The notes under the pieces are model-generated. The model did not search any database, was not told the origin of the DNA, and worked only from the letters and a program-made list of their open reading frames with translations. This document shows positions 44,724-54,540 of a stretch of 64,000 bases of DNA, one piece after another. The stretch is from Marinoscillum sp040218045 (GTDB taxonomy: Bacteria; Bacteroidota; Bacteroidia; Cytophagales; Cyclobacteriaceae), in NCBI GenBank assembly GCA_040218045.1, contig JAVJQA010000041.1, forward strand, positions 97,179-161,178, read 5' to 3'. The translations under genes and the position numbers were made by a program. Each line of letters starts with the position of its first letter. The first letter of the stretch is position 1.

Positions 44724-44892
44724 TAACCTCCTGAACAACCATACCACATCATAAACCATAACCTATCAAAACCAAAAACCAGATCCGCAAGAAGTATTCA
44801 ATCAAAATATAACCTTTCATTAATTATATAGATATCGATCACTGATCGGCAAAAGAGAAGAACTTGGTTACTTTGCGGTGAAACAGCGATTA

Positions 44893-45765
44893 ATGATTTA
44901 CAGAACGACGCTCCTCTTTTCCCTATACGTACTAGCCAGTTGGTCATGTCAAACCAGAGACTCAAGAGTGGGTGAAATTCCGATGGATTCTACCTATTTC
45001 GAAACCGGTGAGATTGCTGGCACTGTTACAGATAAACGTTTGATAGAGGCATCAGGACTGGCCCATTCCGTTCAAAACCCGGGTCACTTCTGGACTCACA
45101 ATGATAGTGAAGGTTATCCCTCGGTGTATTTGATTGATCAAAAGGGACAGATCCGGATAACTGTCCGTCTGGAAGGAGTCGTCAATGTAGACTGGGAGGA
45201 CATCACAATAGATCACAAATACCTTTATGTTGGCGACATTGGGGACAATAGAGCTACGAGACCTGTGGTTTATATTTACAAATTCAGGGAACCTTTATTG
45301 GGCCAAAACGACTCGATCACTATTGGTCTGGAAGAATGGGAGCAAATGAAAATCACCTATCAGAATGGCTCTCGGGATGCAGAAACACTAATGTTTGACC
45401 ATCAGACTGGTGAGCTGATCATCGTGAGTAAACGTGATGAAAATGGACTCATCTACTCTTTTCCCTTCTCAGTAGGGGAGCAAACCATTGAGCCACAAGC
45501 CGAGATCAAATTGACGCAGTTTACTGGAGGTGACATCAGCAGGTCAGGAGAAATTCTGCTCAAAAATTATGATGCTATATTCTATTGGTCCGCGTCTGAT
45601 AAATCAACGATAAGCCGAATGAGGAATGGTCCTGATTGCAGACTAAACTATATTCAAGAACCTCAGGGTGAGGCGATTACTTTTGATCGCACAGGAAGCT
45701 TCTTTACTTTAAGCGAACACAACACTTATACCTTACAAAAACTATACATCTATAAAAAGAAGTAG
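44893..45765 (+). CDS. Beta-propeller-like lipoprotein
   Basis: 290 residues from the ATG at 44893; a GTG five codons upstream (44878) is equally possible. Lipoprotein signal MIYRTTLLFSLYVLASWSCQ. Blade-like repeats include ASGLAHSVQNPGHFWTHNDS, VDWEDITIDHKYLYVGDIGD and SRDAETLMFDHQTGELIIVS, the kind found in SMP-30/phytase-like propellers. No catalytic residue stands out. It is 400 bases after the phosphatase gene and may or may not belong to that island. Confidence 0.75.
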   Translation: MIYRTTLLFSLYVLASWSCQTRDSRVGEIPMDSTYFETGEIAGTVTDKRLIEASGLAHSVQNPGHFWTHNDSEGYPSVYLIDQKGQIRITVRLEGVVNVDWEDITIDHKYLYVGDIGDNRATRPVVYIYKFREPLLGQNDSITIGLEEWEQMKITYQNGSRDAETLMFDHQTGELIIVSKRDENGLIYSFPFSVGEQTIEPQAEIKLTQFTGGDISRSGEILLKNYDAIFYWSASDKSTISRMRNGPDCRLNYIQEPQGEAITFDRTGSFFTLSEHNTYTLQKLYIYKKK

Positions 45766-45911
45766 TACTTCTTTGAAAATTTAGTGTTGGTAGAATATTA
45801 TTGTGTAATTCATAATATATGCACTATTTTAACAAAGTGATTTAAGTATTTGATGATTATTTAACCTGTTTGTTAACGTTTTGTCAAAACTAATTTTTTA
45901 ACCATCCAACC

Positions 45912-46124
45912 ATGAACCTGAACAGTCTACCTAATGATTTTGAGATGAATCTTCATACGATGAATGTAGAGGATCTCCATATTGCCCGTACTTGTGCTTA
46001 CAAAGTGAAAAACCATTTGGAACGTCATACTGCTAAAATTGACGGATTAAAATATCTCACAAGCCTTTCTGAAATCAATTCAATCATCTCAGCCTATGAG
46101 TTTGCGTTGAACCATCAGAACTAA
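45912..46124 (+). CDS. Small hypothetical protein (70 aa)
   Basis: 70 residues, MNLNSLPNDFEMNLHTMNVE to NSIISAYEFALNHQN, charged and helix-rich, with no signal peptide. I do not recognise it. It lies ahead of a frameshifted small gene and mutS. An alternating run TTAACC...TTAACG about 50 bases upstream is not spaced like a Pho box. Confidence 0.5.
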   Translation: MNLNSLPNDFEMNLHTMNVEDLHIARTCAYKVKNHLERHTAKIDGLKYLTSLSEINSIISAYEFALNHQN

Positions 46125-46198
46125 TTGAAAAATTGTTAATTGATTAAAATCCGGTCAACAATCCCATTTAGTAACCAGGGAGCATCAACCCAATTACC

Positions 46199-46388
46199 AT
46201 GAACCATTTAACCGAAAACAGTGAGATGCCAACCGAACTCCTCTGTGCCCTGAAAATCCAGGAACAGTGATCAGACACCTATCCAAAGACCATTCTATGA
46301 ACTCAATTCAAAGACTCACGCAATCAATAAAATTGTAGATGAGTTGACTGCTCAATTATCGCGGGATCAAGTGTCTAAGGCAGCCTAA
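46199..46388 (+). pseudogene. Small gene interrupted by a one-base frameshift
   Basis: The ATG at 46199 opens MNHLTENSEMPTELLCALKI then QEQ and a stop (TGA). Skipping one T at the stop gives an uninterrupted second half, DQTPIQRPFYELNSKTHAIN on to VSKAA and a TAA at 46386-46388. Total length is 190 bases, one over a multiple of three. The whole would be a 62-residue protein. It is tail to tail with mutS, overlapping its stop. It could be a real frameshift mutation, programmed frameshifting, or a sequencing error. Confidence 0.5.
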
Positions 46389-48997
46389 GATTTCTGCCTG
46401 AGTACTTCCTTCATTTCATTTACTTTCAAGAGGGCCTCAACTGGCGAAATGGTATTGATGTCAACTTCTCTCAGGAGTTTCATCACTTGCTCAAACCGTG
46501 GATCTGACTCAAACAGGTTCAACTGAAATTGGCTGCTGGGTACCTCTGCAAGTTTTTCCCGTTCATTTTCTGATAATTTATCAGCTTCTAGATGCTTCAG
46601 AATTGTGTTTGCACGAATCACTACCTTATTGGGCATCCCAGCTAGTTGGGCCACATGAATCCCAAAACTGTGCTCACTGCCTCCTGCTTGCAACTTCCTG
46701 ATGAAAATAATCTTACTCTCCAGCTCCTTTACAGCCACATTGAAGTTTTTCACTCTGGGCAGATCATTCGTAAGTTCATTCAACTCATGATAGTGAGTAG
46801 CAAAAAGCGTCTTTGCCTTAAACTGCTCATGATTGTGTAGGTACTCGACAATAGACCAGGCAATGGAAATGCCATCATAGGTACTAGTACCGCGACCAAT
46901 TTCATCCATCAGCACCAGGGAGCGATTGCTAAGATTGTTGAGGATGCTTGCCGTTTCCGTCATCTCTACCATAAAGGTAGATTCTCCCCTGGAGAGATTG
47001 TCCGAAGCTCCTACCCGGGTAAATACCTTATCAACCAATCCGACCCGTGCATAGCCGGCAGGAACGAAACTCCCCATCTGTGCCATCAACACAATCAAAG
47101 CTGTCTGCCTCAGCAAAGCAGATTTACCAGCCATGTTGGGGCCAGTAATGATCATGATTTGCTGGCTCTCGTCATCCAGATATACATCATTGGGAATGTA
47201 GTCTTCCTCCGGTGGCATATTCTGCTCAATTACCGGGTGGCGACCTTCTTTGATGTCCAATGAAAACTCATCCGTAATGTGCGGCTTCACATAGCTGTTG
47301 CGCTTTGCTAAAAATGCAAAGGCCGTCAAACAGTCGAGTGCCGCTATCGTTCTGGCATTTTGCTGAATTACTTCAATATACTCTGTGGCGAAAGAGACTA
47401 GCTCTGTGTAGAGCTTCTGCTCAATCACAAAAATCTGACCTTCCGCGTTGAGGATTTTCTCTTCGTAAACTTTCAGCTCTTCAGTAATGTATCTTTCTGC
47501 ATTCACGAGGGTTTGCTTCCTGATCCACTCCTGGGGCACTTTGTCTTTATGGGAATTGGTTACTTCCAGGTAGTATCCAAACACTTTGTTATAAGCAATC
47601 TTCAATGAAGAAATACCTGTCCGCTCAGTCTCGCGTTCCTGTATTCCTTTGAGATAATCCTTGCCAGAAAATGCCAGCTTTCGGAGTTCATCCAACTCTT
47701 CATTGACCCCATCCTTTATGATATTTCCCTGAGTGGCGTTGATTGGCCCGTCTTCTTTTAGAGCCTCCTCTATATTGGTGAGCAATGCCTCACACTCATT
47801 AAGCTGATCAATATGCTGGGCAAATACCGCATTTCCCGACTTCTTAAGTTGTTCTTTAATTGGTGCAATTTGATTGAGACTCTTTTTAAGATGCCCCAAT
47901 TCGCGTGGATTGATTCTGCCTGTTGCTACTTTAGAAATCAGTCGCTCCAGGTCACCGATTTGCTTGAGGAATGCGCTCACTTCATGAAGCACTTCATCCT
48001 CCTCAATGAAAGCTTCCACGGTGGACAATCTGCGATCAATCTGTTCCTTGTTCTTGAGAGGAAGCACCATCCATTTGCGGAGCAATCGGCTACCCATAGG
48101 AGTCTGGGTATTGTCCATGATATCAATCAGTGCTGTTCCGTCCGACTGACTAGGATGAACCAACTCCAGGTTTCTGATAGTAAACTTATCCAACCAAACA
48201 TACTGCTGCTCATCTATGCGTGATAATTGACCAATGTGCTTTACTTCCTTGTGCTCCGTTTCTTCCAGGTAAAAGAGAATGGCACCGCCTGCGATGATTG
48301 CCAGCTTCATTTCTTCTACTCCATAACCTTTGAGGTTGTTGGTGTTGAAGTGGCGTGTAAGTTTTTCATACCCATACTCCAGGCTGAAGATCCAGTCTTC
48401 GAGATGAAAATTGATGTAGTCATTGGCAAAGGATTGCTCAAACCGGACTTTCTCCGCTTTTGAATAGAGTATTTCGGAAGGTTGAAATCCCTGGACAAGT
48501 TTTTCGATATAGTCTTCAGTCCCTTCTGCCACTAAAAATTCACCTGTAGACAGGTCTAAAAATGACACACCACACGCTTTCTCTCCATAATGCACCGCTG
48601 CCAGAAAGTTGTTTCGCCTTTGCTCCAGGACATTGTCATTGAGCGAGAGCCCCGGAGTGACCAACTCGGTGACTCCACGCTTCACGATCCCTTTCACGGA
48701 TTTGGGGTCTTCCAGCTGGTCACAGATGGCCACACGATTGCCTGCTCTTACTAGTCGCGGTAAATAGGTGTCCAGTGAATGATGTGGAAAGCCAGCCAAC
48801 TCAATATGAGATGCAGACCCGTTGGCTCGCTTGGTCAGGACGATTTCCAATATCTTGCTTGCTTTAACAGCATCTTCGCCGAAAGTCTCATAGAAGTCGC
48901 CGACCCGAAACAGCAGCAGTGCACCCGGATACCTGGCCTTGATGGCATTGTATTGCTTCATTAGCGGGGTTTCCGAACTTTTCTTTGCTTTGGCCAT
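46385..48997 (-). CDS. mutS: DNA mismatch-repair protein MutS
   Basis: 870 residues from the ATG at 48997 (MAKAKKSSETPLMKQYN); the longer frame from 49039 adds 14 residues of unlike character. The mismatch-binding F-x-E is in RVGDFYETFGEDA. Core levers and clamp run through the middle. The ATPase has Walker A in ITGPNMAGKSALLRQT, signature region DNLSRGESTFMVEMTE, and Walker B in LVLMDEIGRGTSTYDG. Closing ATPHYHELNE-type switch FATHYHELNELTNDLP is present. It is the canonical MutS1 mismatch recogniser. Length and motifs are complete. Confidence 0.98.
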   Translation of the reverse strand: MAKAKKSSETPLMKQYNAIKARYPGALLLFRVGDFYETFGEDAVKASKILEIVLTKRANGSASHIELAGFPHHSLDTYLPRLVRAGNRVAICDQLEDPKSVKGIVKRGVTELVTPGLSLNDNVLEQRRNNFLAAVHYGEKACGVSFLDLSTGEFLVAEGTEDYIEKLVQGFQPSEILYSKAEKVRFEQSFANDYINFHLEDWIFSLEYGYEKLTRHFNTNNLKGYGVEEMKLAIIAGGAILFYLEETEHKEVKHIGQLSRIDEQQYVWLDKFTIRNLELVHPSQSDGTALIDIMDNTQTPMGSRLLRKWMVLPLKNKEQIDRRLSTVEAFIEEDEVLHEVSAFLKQIGDLERLISKVATGRINPRELGHLKKSLNQIAPIKEQLKKSGNAVFAQHIDQLNECEALLTNIEEALKEDGPINATQGNIIKDGVNEELDELRKLAFSGKDYLKGIQERETERTGISSLKIAYNKVFGYYLEVTNSHKDKVPQEWIRKQTLVNAERYITEELKVYEEKILNAEGQIFVIEQKLYTELVSFATEYIEVIQQNARTIAALDCLTAFAFLAKRNSYVKPHITDEFSLDIKEGRHPVIEQNMPPEEDYIPNDVYLDDESQQIMIITGPNMAGKSALLRQTALIVLMAQMGSFVPAGYARVGLVDKVFTRVGASDNLSRGESTFMVEMTETASILNNLSNRSLVLMDEIGRGTSTYDGISIAWSIVEYLHNHEQFKAKTLFATHYHELNELTNDLPRVKNFNVAVKELESKIIFIRKLQAGGSEHSFGIHVAQLAGMPNKVVIRANTILKHLEADKLSENEREKLAEVPSSQFQLNLFESDPRFEQVMKLLREVDINTISPVEALLKVNEMKEVLRQKS

Positions 48998-49059
48998 CGT
49001 GGAGAATTCGTGGTAATTTTGAGGTGAAATAAGTTGCAATATTAAAGAAATACGAGCGC

Positions 49060-49596
49060 ATGCGAAAACTTAAAAATGAAGAGCTTGGCCGATTGGAACC
49101 AGAAGAATTTGCGGAAGCAAAGAAGCTCAATGCTTGTATCATTTTAGATGACATCAGAAGCATGAATAATGTGGGAAGCGCTTTTCGTACATCTGATGCA
49201 TTCAGGGTGGAAAAAATATACCTCTGTGGAATCACTGCAAAACCTCCGCATCGTGACATCAACAAAACCGCTCTGGGTGCCACTGAAACAGTAACCTGGG
49301 AGCACTATGAAAGCATTCATGACCTGATCGCAAGACTCCAATCGGAGAATTATGTAGTGGTGTCTGTAGAACAAGCAGATAAAAGCACCTCTCTTTCAGA
49401 TTTCTCACCCATTTCTGATCAGAAATATGCATTCGTTTTTGGAAATGAAGTTTTTGGCGTGAATGATCAGGTGGTGGCAGATTCCGATGTGGTTTTAGAA
49501 ATACCCCAATATGGCACCAAGCACTCTTTGAACATTTCGGTGAGCCTGGGTATTGTGATTTGGGACTTTGTCTCCAAAACAGGATTCTTGCAATAG
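49060..49596 (+). CDS. TrmH/SpoU-family RNA 2'-O-methyltransferase
   Basis: 178 residues, a minimal SpoU knot. Motif 1 is MNNVGSAFRTSDAFRVEKIY, motif 2 FVFGNEVFGVNDQVVADSDV and motif 3 EIPQYGTKHSLNISVSLGIV. It methylates ribose 2'-OH in tRNA or rRNA using S-adenosylmethionine. It is short, with no L30-like N-terminal extension, so the target may be tRNA. It is divergent from mutS, 62 bases apart. Confidence 0.95.
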   Translation: MRKLKNEELGRLEPEEFAEAKKLNACIILDDIRSMNNVGSAFRTSDAFRVEKIYLCGITAKPPHRDINKTALGATETVTWEHYESIHDLIARLQSENYVVVSVEQADKSTSLSDFSPISDQKYAFVFGNEVFGVNDQVVADSDVVLEIPQYGTKHSLNISVSLGIVIWDFVSKTGFLQ

Positions 49597-49659
49597 AGAC
49601 ATTATAAGGGATGTACTAATACAATATCTAAGATTTTAGTATCCTAATGCCTTTCTGGA

Positions 49660-52101
49660 TTAAAACCTGACTCCAATTCCCAAATAGAAGTTTCGTGGAT
49701 TTGCAGGAATAATACCTGGCCCGGGATAGCCCGCTGCCCTTCTCGTGAAATAATACTCATTGGTCAGGTTATTGACTCCAGCTTCTAGTTGCAAAAACTT
49801 GTAGGTATAATCAACTGAAAGGTCCATGACAAAGTAAGAAGGAATGATCCCTTCCACAGCAGTAGGCACAGGGGGCGTACTATCCGTATTGGATGCGTCC
49901 GAAAAATGCTCCATCACATAAGTATAAAGAAAAGAAACTCCGAAATTATTCTTCTTATAAGTTAAGCCAGTTTTGATATTGATGGGTGGAACCAATTCCA
50001 CCTTGTTTCCTTCGATTCCTGCCTCTGCATTGCTCAAATATTTGGATTGGATGGCTGCAAAATTCAGAAACGCCATTAAACTCTCATTGACCTTATTATC
50101 CATAAAAAGCTGTAATAAATCACCCTCTATGTAAGTCTCCAAACCTACAATTGCTGCATCCGCAATGTTTGTCCTAAACCTGAAAGTGCGATCTACAAGA
50201 TAATTGAACTTCGGGTCAGGCTCCTTTCTCAACACACTTCCTATCCGGTCTTTATAGGAAAGCATGAATAGGGACACATCATATCTGAAGAACCCGGGTT
50301 TTGTCCCCCGCAACCCTAAGTCAACATTAAACCCACGTTCATCGGTGATATTTTCATCAACCTCCAAAGAGGGATTGTCTACACGAATGTCATTGAAATT
50401 GATGGCCCGGAAATTCTGTGAGAAGTTGGCATAAAGCTCCGCCACTTCAGCATGCTTGTAGCTTAATCCCATTCCAAATAGAGTGAATGATCTCCTTTTA
50501 GCCCTGTTTTCCTCTATGCGCTCCTCATAAATAATATTGCCAGCAAGATCCTGCCGTCTGTCATAATAATAACCCGACGCATCGGTATTGATGTTTTCAT
50601 AACGCAACCCTGGCGTAACGCTAATCTTTGGTGTCAGGTTAAAAATGTTTTCGGCAAAAAATGCAATATTCTGACTGGGAAATTGATAATCTGAATCGCC
50701 GGGTTCATCAGGGTTTTGAAAATCAAATTCGGGGCCAAAATGGTTGTTCCCCTCTCCTTGCTCTCGTAGCGTTTTCCCAGAATAAATGCGATTACCAACC
50801 AACAATATAGACCTTTGATCGAGTAAAGGGTAATGAAATACAGCACGAAATTCATTTCCCCAATTATGATATTGGTCTTTGAGCAAGTCTCTATTTTGTT
50901 CAGGATCATCAGGCCTATTTATAGGTCCTAAATTTCCAACTGCATAGCGATTGGCCGAAAGCCTGAAAGTCCGGTTGTTAAATTTTAGTCTAGAAGACAC
51001 TCTGTAATTCCACTCCATGGCAGAAAGGTCCCAGCCTACATCAAACCAATTGCGCTCACGTTTGGATTGCTGTGGGTCCTGGTAAAACTCAAAGTCGGTC
51101 AACCCACCTGGCTGCTGTGCCAGATAGGTCATGTGTGTATGCTCGATTGTCACATCCAGAAATGCATTAAAACTGTATCGAACTGACCCAAACAGGTTGT
51201 GCTGATCCTGCTGGGAATTGGGCCGCCAACCTTCGCTTGTCTTGTACTGGTAGAAACTATAGTAATTGGCCTTGCCAACTGTGCCACCAATGCTGTTAAA
51301 TGAATTGAATAAACCGAATGAACCAATGGTTTGTGTTGCGTCAACCTCAATCTTTTTATCCTTCGGCCCATCTTTAAACTCAAAGTTGAGCATGCCACCA
51401 AACTGGGTACCATATTGCAAACCGGCAGCACCTCTTACAAGCTCTATGCGCTCCAATGCCTGCACAGGTGGTGTATAGTAGCTTTCCGGATAACCCAAAG
51501 CATCCGCCGAAATGTCATAGCCATTTTGACGAACATTGAAATTAGAGGTCCTGTTGGGGTTCAAACCACGGCCACCTATCCCCAGGTTTATCCCAGCACC
51601 ATCACTTTCCCAAATATTTAATCCTGGCACGCGAGCGTAGACCTGGCGGCCTACATTGGCTGCCTTGTTACCAATCAATTGAGATACCTCTATAAGTTCT
51701 GTCTTCTTTGCTTCATATATTGCCGAACCAGATACAGATTGTAACCAACCAATACCCAATTCTTCGGACCGTGTATCTTCTATTGTAACTTCATTGAGCT
51801 CCGTCTTGAGTTCGACCATTACAAAATTGATTTTCAGGGCAGTGTCATCCGAAATGTTCACAAACTGTGATTTGGTTTCATACCCCTGGACAAAAGCTAC
51901 GACCTTATAACTTCCGGGTTGGATTCCGCTGATTTGATAAGTGCCAGAAGCTGAGATTTCCACTTTCATACCTGACCCATCCAAAAAGATCATCCCCGTC
52001 ACGGGTTGACCATTTTCGTCTGTTACCATGCCTTCTACTGACTGGGCCGCAAGTATCCTCGACAATAAGCACAAACCAAGTATGATCCACAGTCTAATCA
52101 T
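49660..52101 (-). CDS. TonB-dependent receptor, last gene of the second iron operon
   Basis: 813 residues with signal peptide MIRLWIILGLCLLSRILAAQ. Residues about 22-105 are a carboxypeptidase-regulatory domain (VEGMVTDENGQPVTGMIFLD). The plug has VYARVPGLNIWESDGAGINL and RGLNPNRTSNFNVRQNGYDI, typical of FecA/siderophore-type receptors. The barrel ends RNFYLGIGVRF with a terminal aromatic. It overlaps the HTTM gene by eight bases, and imelysin- and DUF4856-type genes precede it, so iron-siderophore or other metal uptake is likely. Confidence 0.93.
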   Translation of the reverse strand: MIRLWIILGLCLLSRILAAQSVEGMVTDENGQPVTGMIFLDGSGMKVEISASGTYQISGIQPGSYKVVAFVQGYETKSQFVNISDDTALKINFVMVELKTELNEVTIEDTRSEELGIGWLQSVSGSAIYEAKKTELIEVSQLIGNKAANVGRQVYARVPGLNIWESDGAGINLGIGGRGLNPNRTSNFNVRQNGYDISADALGYPESYYTPPVQALERIELVRGAAGLQYGTQFGGMLNFEFKDGPKDKKIEVDATQTIGSFGLFNSFNSIGGTVGKANYYSFYQYKTSEGWRPNSQQDQHNLFGSVRYSFNAFLDVTIEHTHMTYLAQQPGGLTDFEFYQDPQQSKRERNWFDVGWDLSAMEWNYRVSSRLKFNNRTFRLSANRYAVGNLGPINRPDDPEQNRDLLKDQYHNWGNEFRAVFHYPLLDQRSILLVGNRIYSGKTLREQGEGNNHFGPEFDFQNPDEPGDSDYQFPSQNIAFFAENIFNLTPKISVTPGLRYENINTDASGYYYDRRQDLAGNIIYEERIEENRAKRRSFTLFGMGLSYKHAEVAELYANFSQNFRAINFNDIRVDNPSLEVDENITDERGFNVDLGLRGTKPGFFRYDVSLFMLSYKDRIGSVLRKEPDPKFNYLVDRTFRFRTNIADAAIVGLETYIEGDLLQLFMDNKVNESLMAFLNFAAIQSKYLSNAEAGIEGNKVELVPPINIKTGLTYKKNNFGVSFLYTYVMEHFSDASNTDSTPPVPTAVEGIIPSYFVMDLSVDYTYKFLQLEAGVNNLTNEYYFTRRAAGYPGPGIIPANPRNFYLGIGVRF

Positions 52102-53431
52102 TTGCTAATACCCAATCTTTATGACTCCAATCATTTTTCACTTCTGTCAGATCTGTATGTGGATTAATGAACAACCTACTCGGCCTCCCATTTAACGTGA
52201 CGTAAACTTCTGCCCTCACTACCGGGTCACTCATTCCATTTTTTAGATAAATAGTCTCAAGTTTACGGGCAAACTGAACGATCATGTCTGGTTGAGTTGC
52301 CATCATCTTTTCTTGCTGTGGGGTCAGGTGCTCATAATTTGCAACTACGGACTCTCCTTCTTTACCCTGATCACTAACGAAAAATGTCGCTTGTCCTGCT
52401 TTCTCCATGAGCATCACCCTCCACGAAAAGCGATATCCTTGCTCTGTCCAGAACAAATCCCCAGGATATGCGAGATATCTCATGGGTAAAATGACCTGCA
52501 GCACCACAAAGGCCGCAAAGATAAACTTCAAGGGTTGATTAAAAAGATATTGTCCATTTTCACTTCTGGATTGCCATCGAAACAGGTGTTTAAGAGCAGT
52601 TAACCAGCGGTCATGAGTTTCAGGGGAAAAATATATGGTCGTGATGGCGATCATTATGAAAGGAAACATCCCTATTGGGAAAAGCCACCAGGTCATCAAA
52701 TGGAAAAGGACGACACCTGCATAGGCAATGAATCTGGTGCTCCTCTTGGATAGGAAAAAGGGGATGGTGATGTCATAAATCATGCCGATCCAACTCAACC
52801 CAAATGCCGTGATTTTATAACGAAACAGCCACCCAACTACCGGTTTATAGGCATTGGCCGATAGCCACATTTTCATGGGTTGAGCCCTGAGTAGCCAATC
52901 AGGATTTATTTTTGCAATACCCGCAAATAAGTAAAGTACACCTACCTGAAACTTTAGGATATTGATAAAACCAATAGGAATCAAGTCGAGCTTTTTTCTA
53001 AGACCTAGTTTAACATCTAGAGAAAAATCTCCATTTGCCGGGAGCCAAATCAATAAGAATCCAATAAGGCTGACGAAATAGTAATGATTCAGATAGTTGG
53101 ACTTGTCAATGAGCTCTACGTAGGTAAAAAGCAAAAAAAAGCTGATGGCAGAAATCCTGTAGCATAGGCCAAAGGCGATAAAAGCAGCAAAGAGTGCCAA
53201 AGCCGCAAAAACAAAGTACATTCCTGTACCAGATAGTGGTTGTATCCCCTCGATAAATGGAAAATACACCTTAGGAGCTACATACAATGCGTGTATCCAA
53301 CCATTGACCCAAAACCGAATAACGGATACAAGCATTAACAGGCCAAATAAAACCCGAAAGGTTACCAGTGGAGCAATGGTAACCTTCTTATTAACTAAAT
53401 GATCTGCTATGTATGTCCTGGAGAGTGGCAT
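52094..53431 (-). CDS. HTTM/vitamin K-dependent gamma-carboxylase-like membrane protein
   Basis: 445 residues with about eight transmembrane helices (LVTFRVLFGLLMLVSVIRFW, MYFVFAALALFAAFIAFG). Two stretches match the HTTM/VKGC family: YLNHYYFVSLIGFLLIWLPA, and QVGVLYLFAGIAKINPDWLL, the second holding the lysine of the family's conserved IAKxNPDWL. The C-terminal 130 residues form a soluble domain (FFVSDQGKEGESVVANYEHL). Bacterial members carry out unknown reactions. It overlaps the receptor gene and the imelysin-like gene, making it part of a four-gene iron operon. Confidence 0.88.
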   Translation of the reverse strand: MPLSRTYIADHLVNKKVTIAPLVTFRVLFGLLMLVSVIRFWVNGWIHALYVAPKVYFPFIEGIQPLSGTGMYFVFAALALFAAFIAFGLCYRISAISFFLLFTYVELIDKSNYLNHYYFVSLIGFLLIWLPANGDFSLDVKLGLRKKLDLIPIGFINILKFQVGVLYLFAGIAKINPDWLLRAQPMKMWLSANAYKPVVGWLFRYKITAFGLSWIGMIYDITIPFFLSKRSTRFIAYAGVVLFHLMTWWLFPIGMFPFIMIAITTIYFSPETHDRWLTALKHLFRWQSRSENGQYLFNQPLKFIFAAFVVLQVILPMRYLAYPGDLFWTEQGYRFSWRVMLMEKAGQATFFVSDQGKEGESVVANYEHLTPQQEKMMATQPDMIVQFARKLETIYLKNGMSDPVVRAEVYVTLNGRPSRLFINPHTDLTEVKNDWSHKDWVLAND

Positions 53432-54525
53432 CAGTCACCGTCATTGTCTTGATAAGTGATCACCACGCCGAGTTGGGAAGCCATATCGGTTTTAAACAAA
53501 ACAGCCAATTGCTGCATTTCGGCAAAGACTGCCTGTACCTGCTCTTTGTTGTCCTCAATCTGCTGTGGCAGTGGGTCTTTAAGTGGTTCGGCTGAGTTTT
53601 GAATGCTTACAAACTGGCTGCTGATCCTATCCGAAAGATCACTGTTCTCTGTGGTAACAGCTTCTATTCCTTTCAGATAGTCATCAAAACCAACATCCTC
53701 GCCTCCCAGAAATAATTGGTAATATGCCTGAATGCTTTCTTTAAATAATTCCAAAGAGTACCCTGCATAATATGCCTCGGAAGCATGAAGAATGGGATCT
53801 CCCAGCGAACGGATTCCAACGGGTATACCGATTTTTCCATCTCGTGTATTGCGTTCATAGTCGAGGTTCATGGCATTGATCAGTTTGCCAACCGAGCTGC
53901 CAACATTCACTCCATAGGAATCCGGTGAAGTGAACGTGCCAAGATAATTCCCTCCATCTGCTGACCATGCATTATGAACCGAAGCAGAAACTTGGGCGAT
54001 CAAATCGGCAATCTCATTGATATAACTGGCTTCATCAGCCGAAAGGCTTGCGACAATCTCTGAATCTGAAAGGTTTGGCTTATATAACAAGAAGCCAAGT
54101 GCCTGAAAGCCTCTCGCATCAGCATTGGACAATGTATTTAGGTTATAGTCACCATTTTCAATATTGCTCTTTATTTGGAAGGTGTCAACCGGATAAATGT
54201 TAACCAACCCTGCCAGGCCCTGTGATTCTGCCGGGCCAAACTGATATGGACTGCAATATTGCCAAGCAAGCCTGACAGACTTTAATGAAGATCGTAGTGT
54301 CCCCAGAGACTCCACTGAGGGTGCAGACGTATATGTTTGTGCAGATATTTTAAGAGATTCTGCAGTTGAGGATAATTCCGCGTAGGCGGGTACAATGAGG
54401 TTATTGCCCAGGTTTTCAAGCATTGGCCCCTGGTCAAAATCATTCATTTTACCAAAAGGATTACTGTCTGATGTACAAGACATCAGCACAGACAAAACCG
54501 ATAATAGTAGGAGCAATAACCTCAT
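53431..54525 (-). CDS. Imelysin-like (IrpA-type) lipoprotein
   Basis: 364 residues with lipoprotein signal MRLLLLLLSVLSVLMSCTS. Landmarks of the imelysin fold: LAWQYCSPYQFGPAES early, SNADARGFQALGFLLYKP in place of the usual G-x-H-x-x-E, and KIGIPVGIRSLGDPILHASE late. The histidine and glutamate of the usual GxHxxE are replaced by Gln and Gly, so metal binding through that motif is doubtful. It sits 15 bases downstream of the DUF4856 gene and overlaps the HTTM gene by one base. Role in iron uptake comes from the family and operon. Confidence 0.9.
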   Translation of the reverse strand: MRLLLLLLSVLSVLMSCTSDSNPFGKMNDFDQGPMLENLGNNLIVPAYAELSSTAESLKISAQTYTSAPSVESLGTLRSSLKSVRLAWQYCSPYQFGPAESQGLAGLVNIYPVDTFQIKSNIENGDYNLNTLSNADARGFQALGFLLYKPNLSDSEIVASLSADEASYINEIADLIAQVSASVHNAWSADGGNYLGTFTSPDSYGVNVGSSVGKLINAMNLDYERNTRDGKIGIPVGIRSLGDPILHASEAYYAGYSLELFKESIQAYYQLFLGGEDVGFDDYLKGIEAVTTENSDLSDRISSQFVSIQNSAEPLKDPLPQQIEDNKEQVQAVFAEMQQLAVLFKTDMASQLGVVITYQDNDGD

Positions 54526-54540
54526 CGAAAGGACTCTATT

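Noticed and set aside
45861..45878. TTAACC/TTAACG pair as a further Pho box
   Set aside because: The period is 12 bases instead of 11 and the downstream gene has no phosphate link.
52601..53431. HTTM protein considered as a cytochrome or transporter
   Set aside because: The IAK-x-NPDWL and YLNHYYF patterns fit the HTTM/gamma-carboxylase family better.
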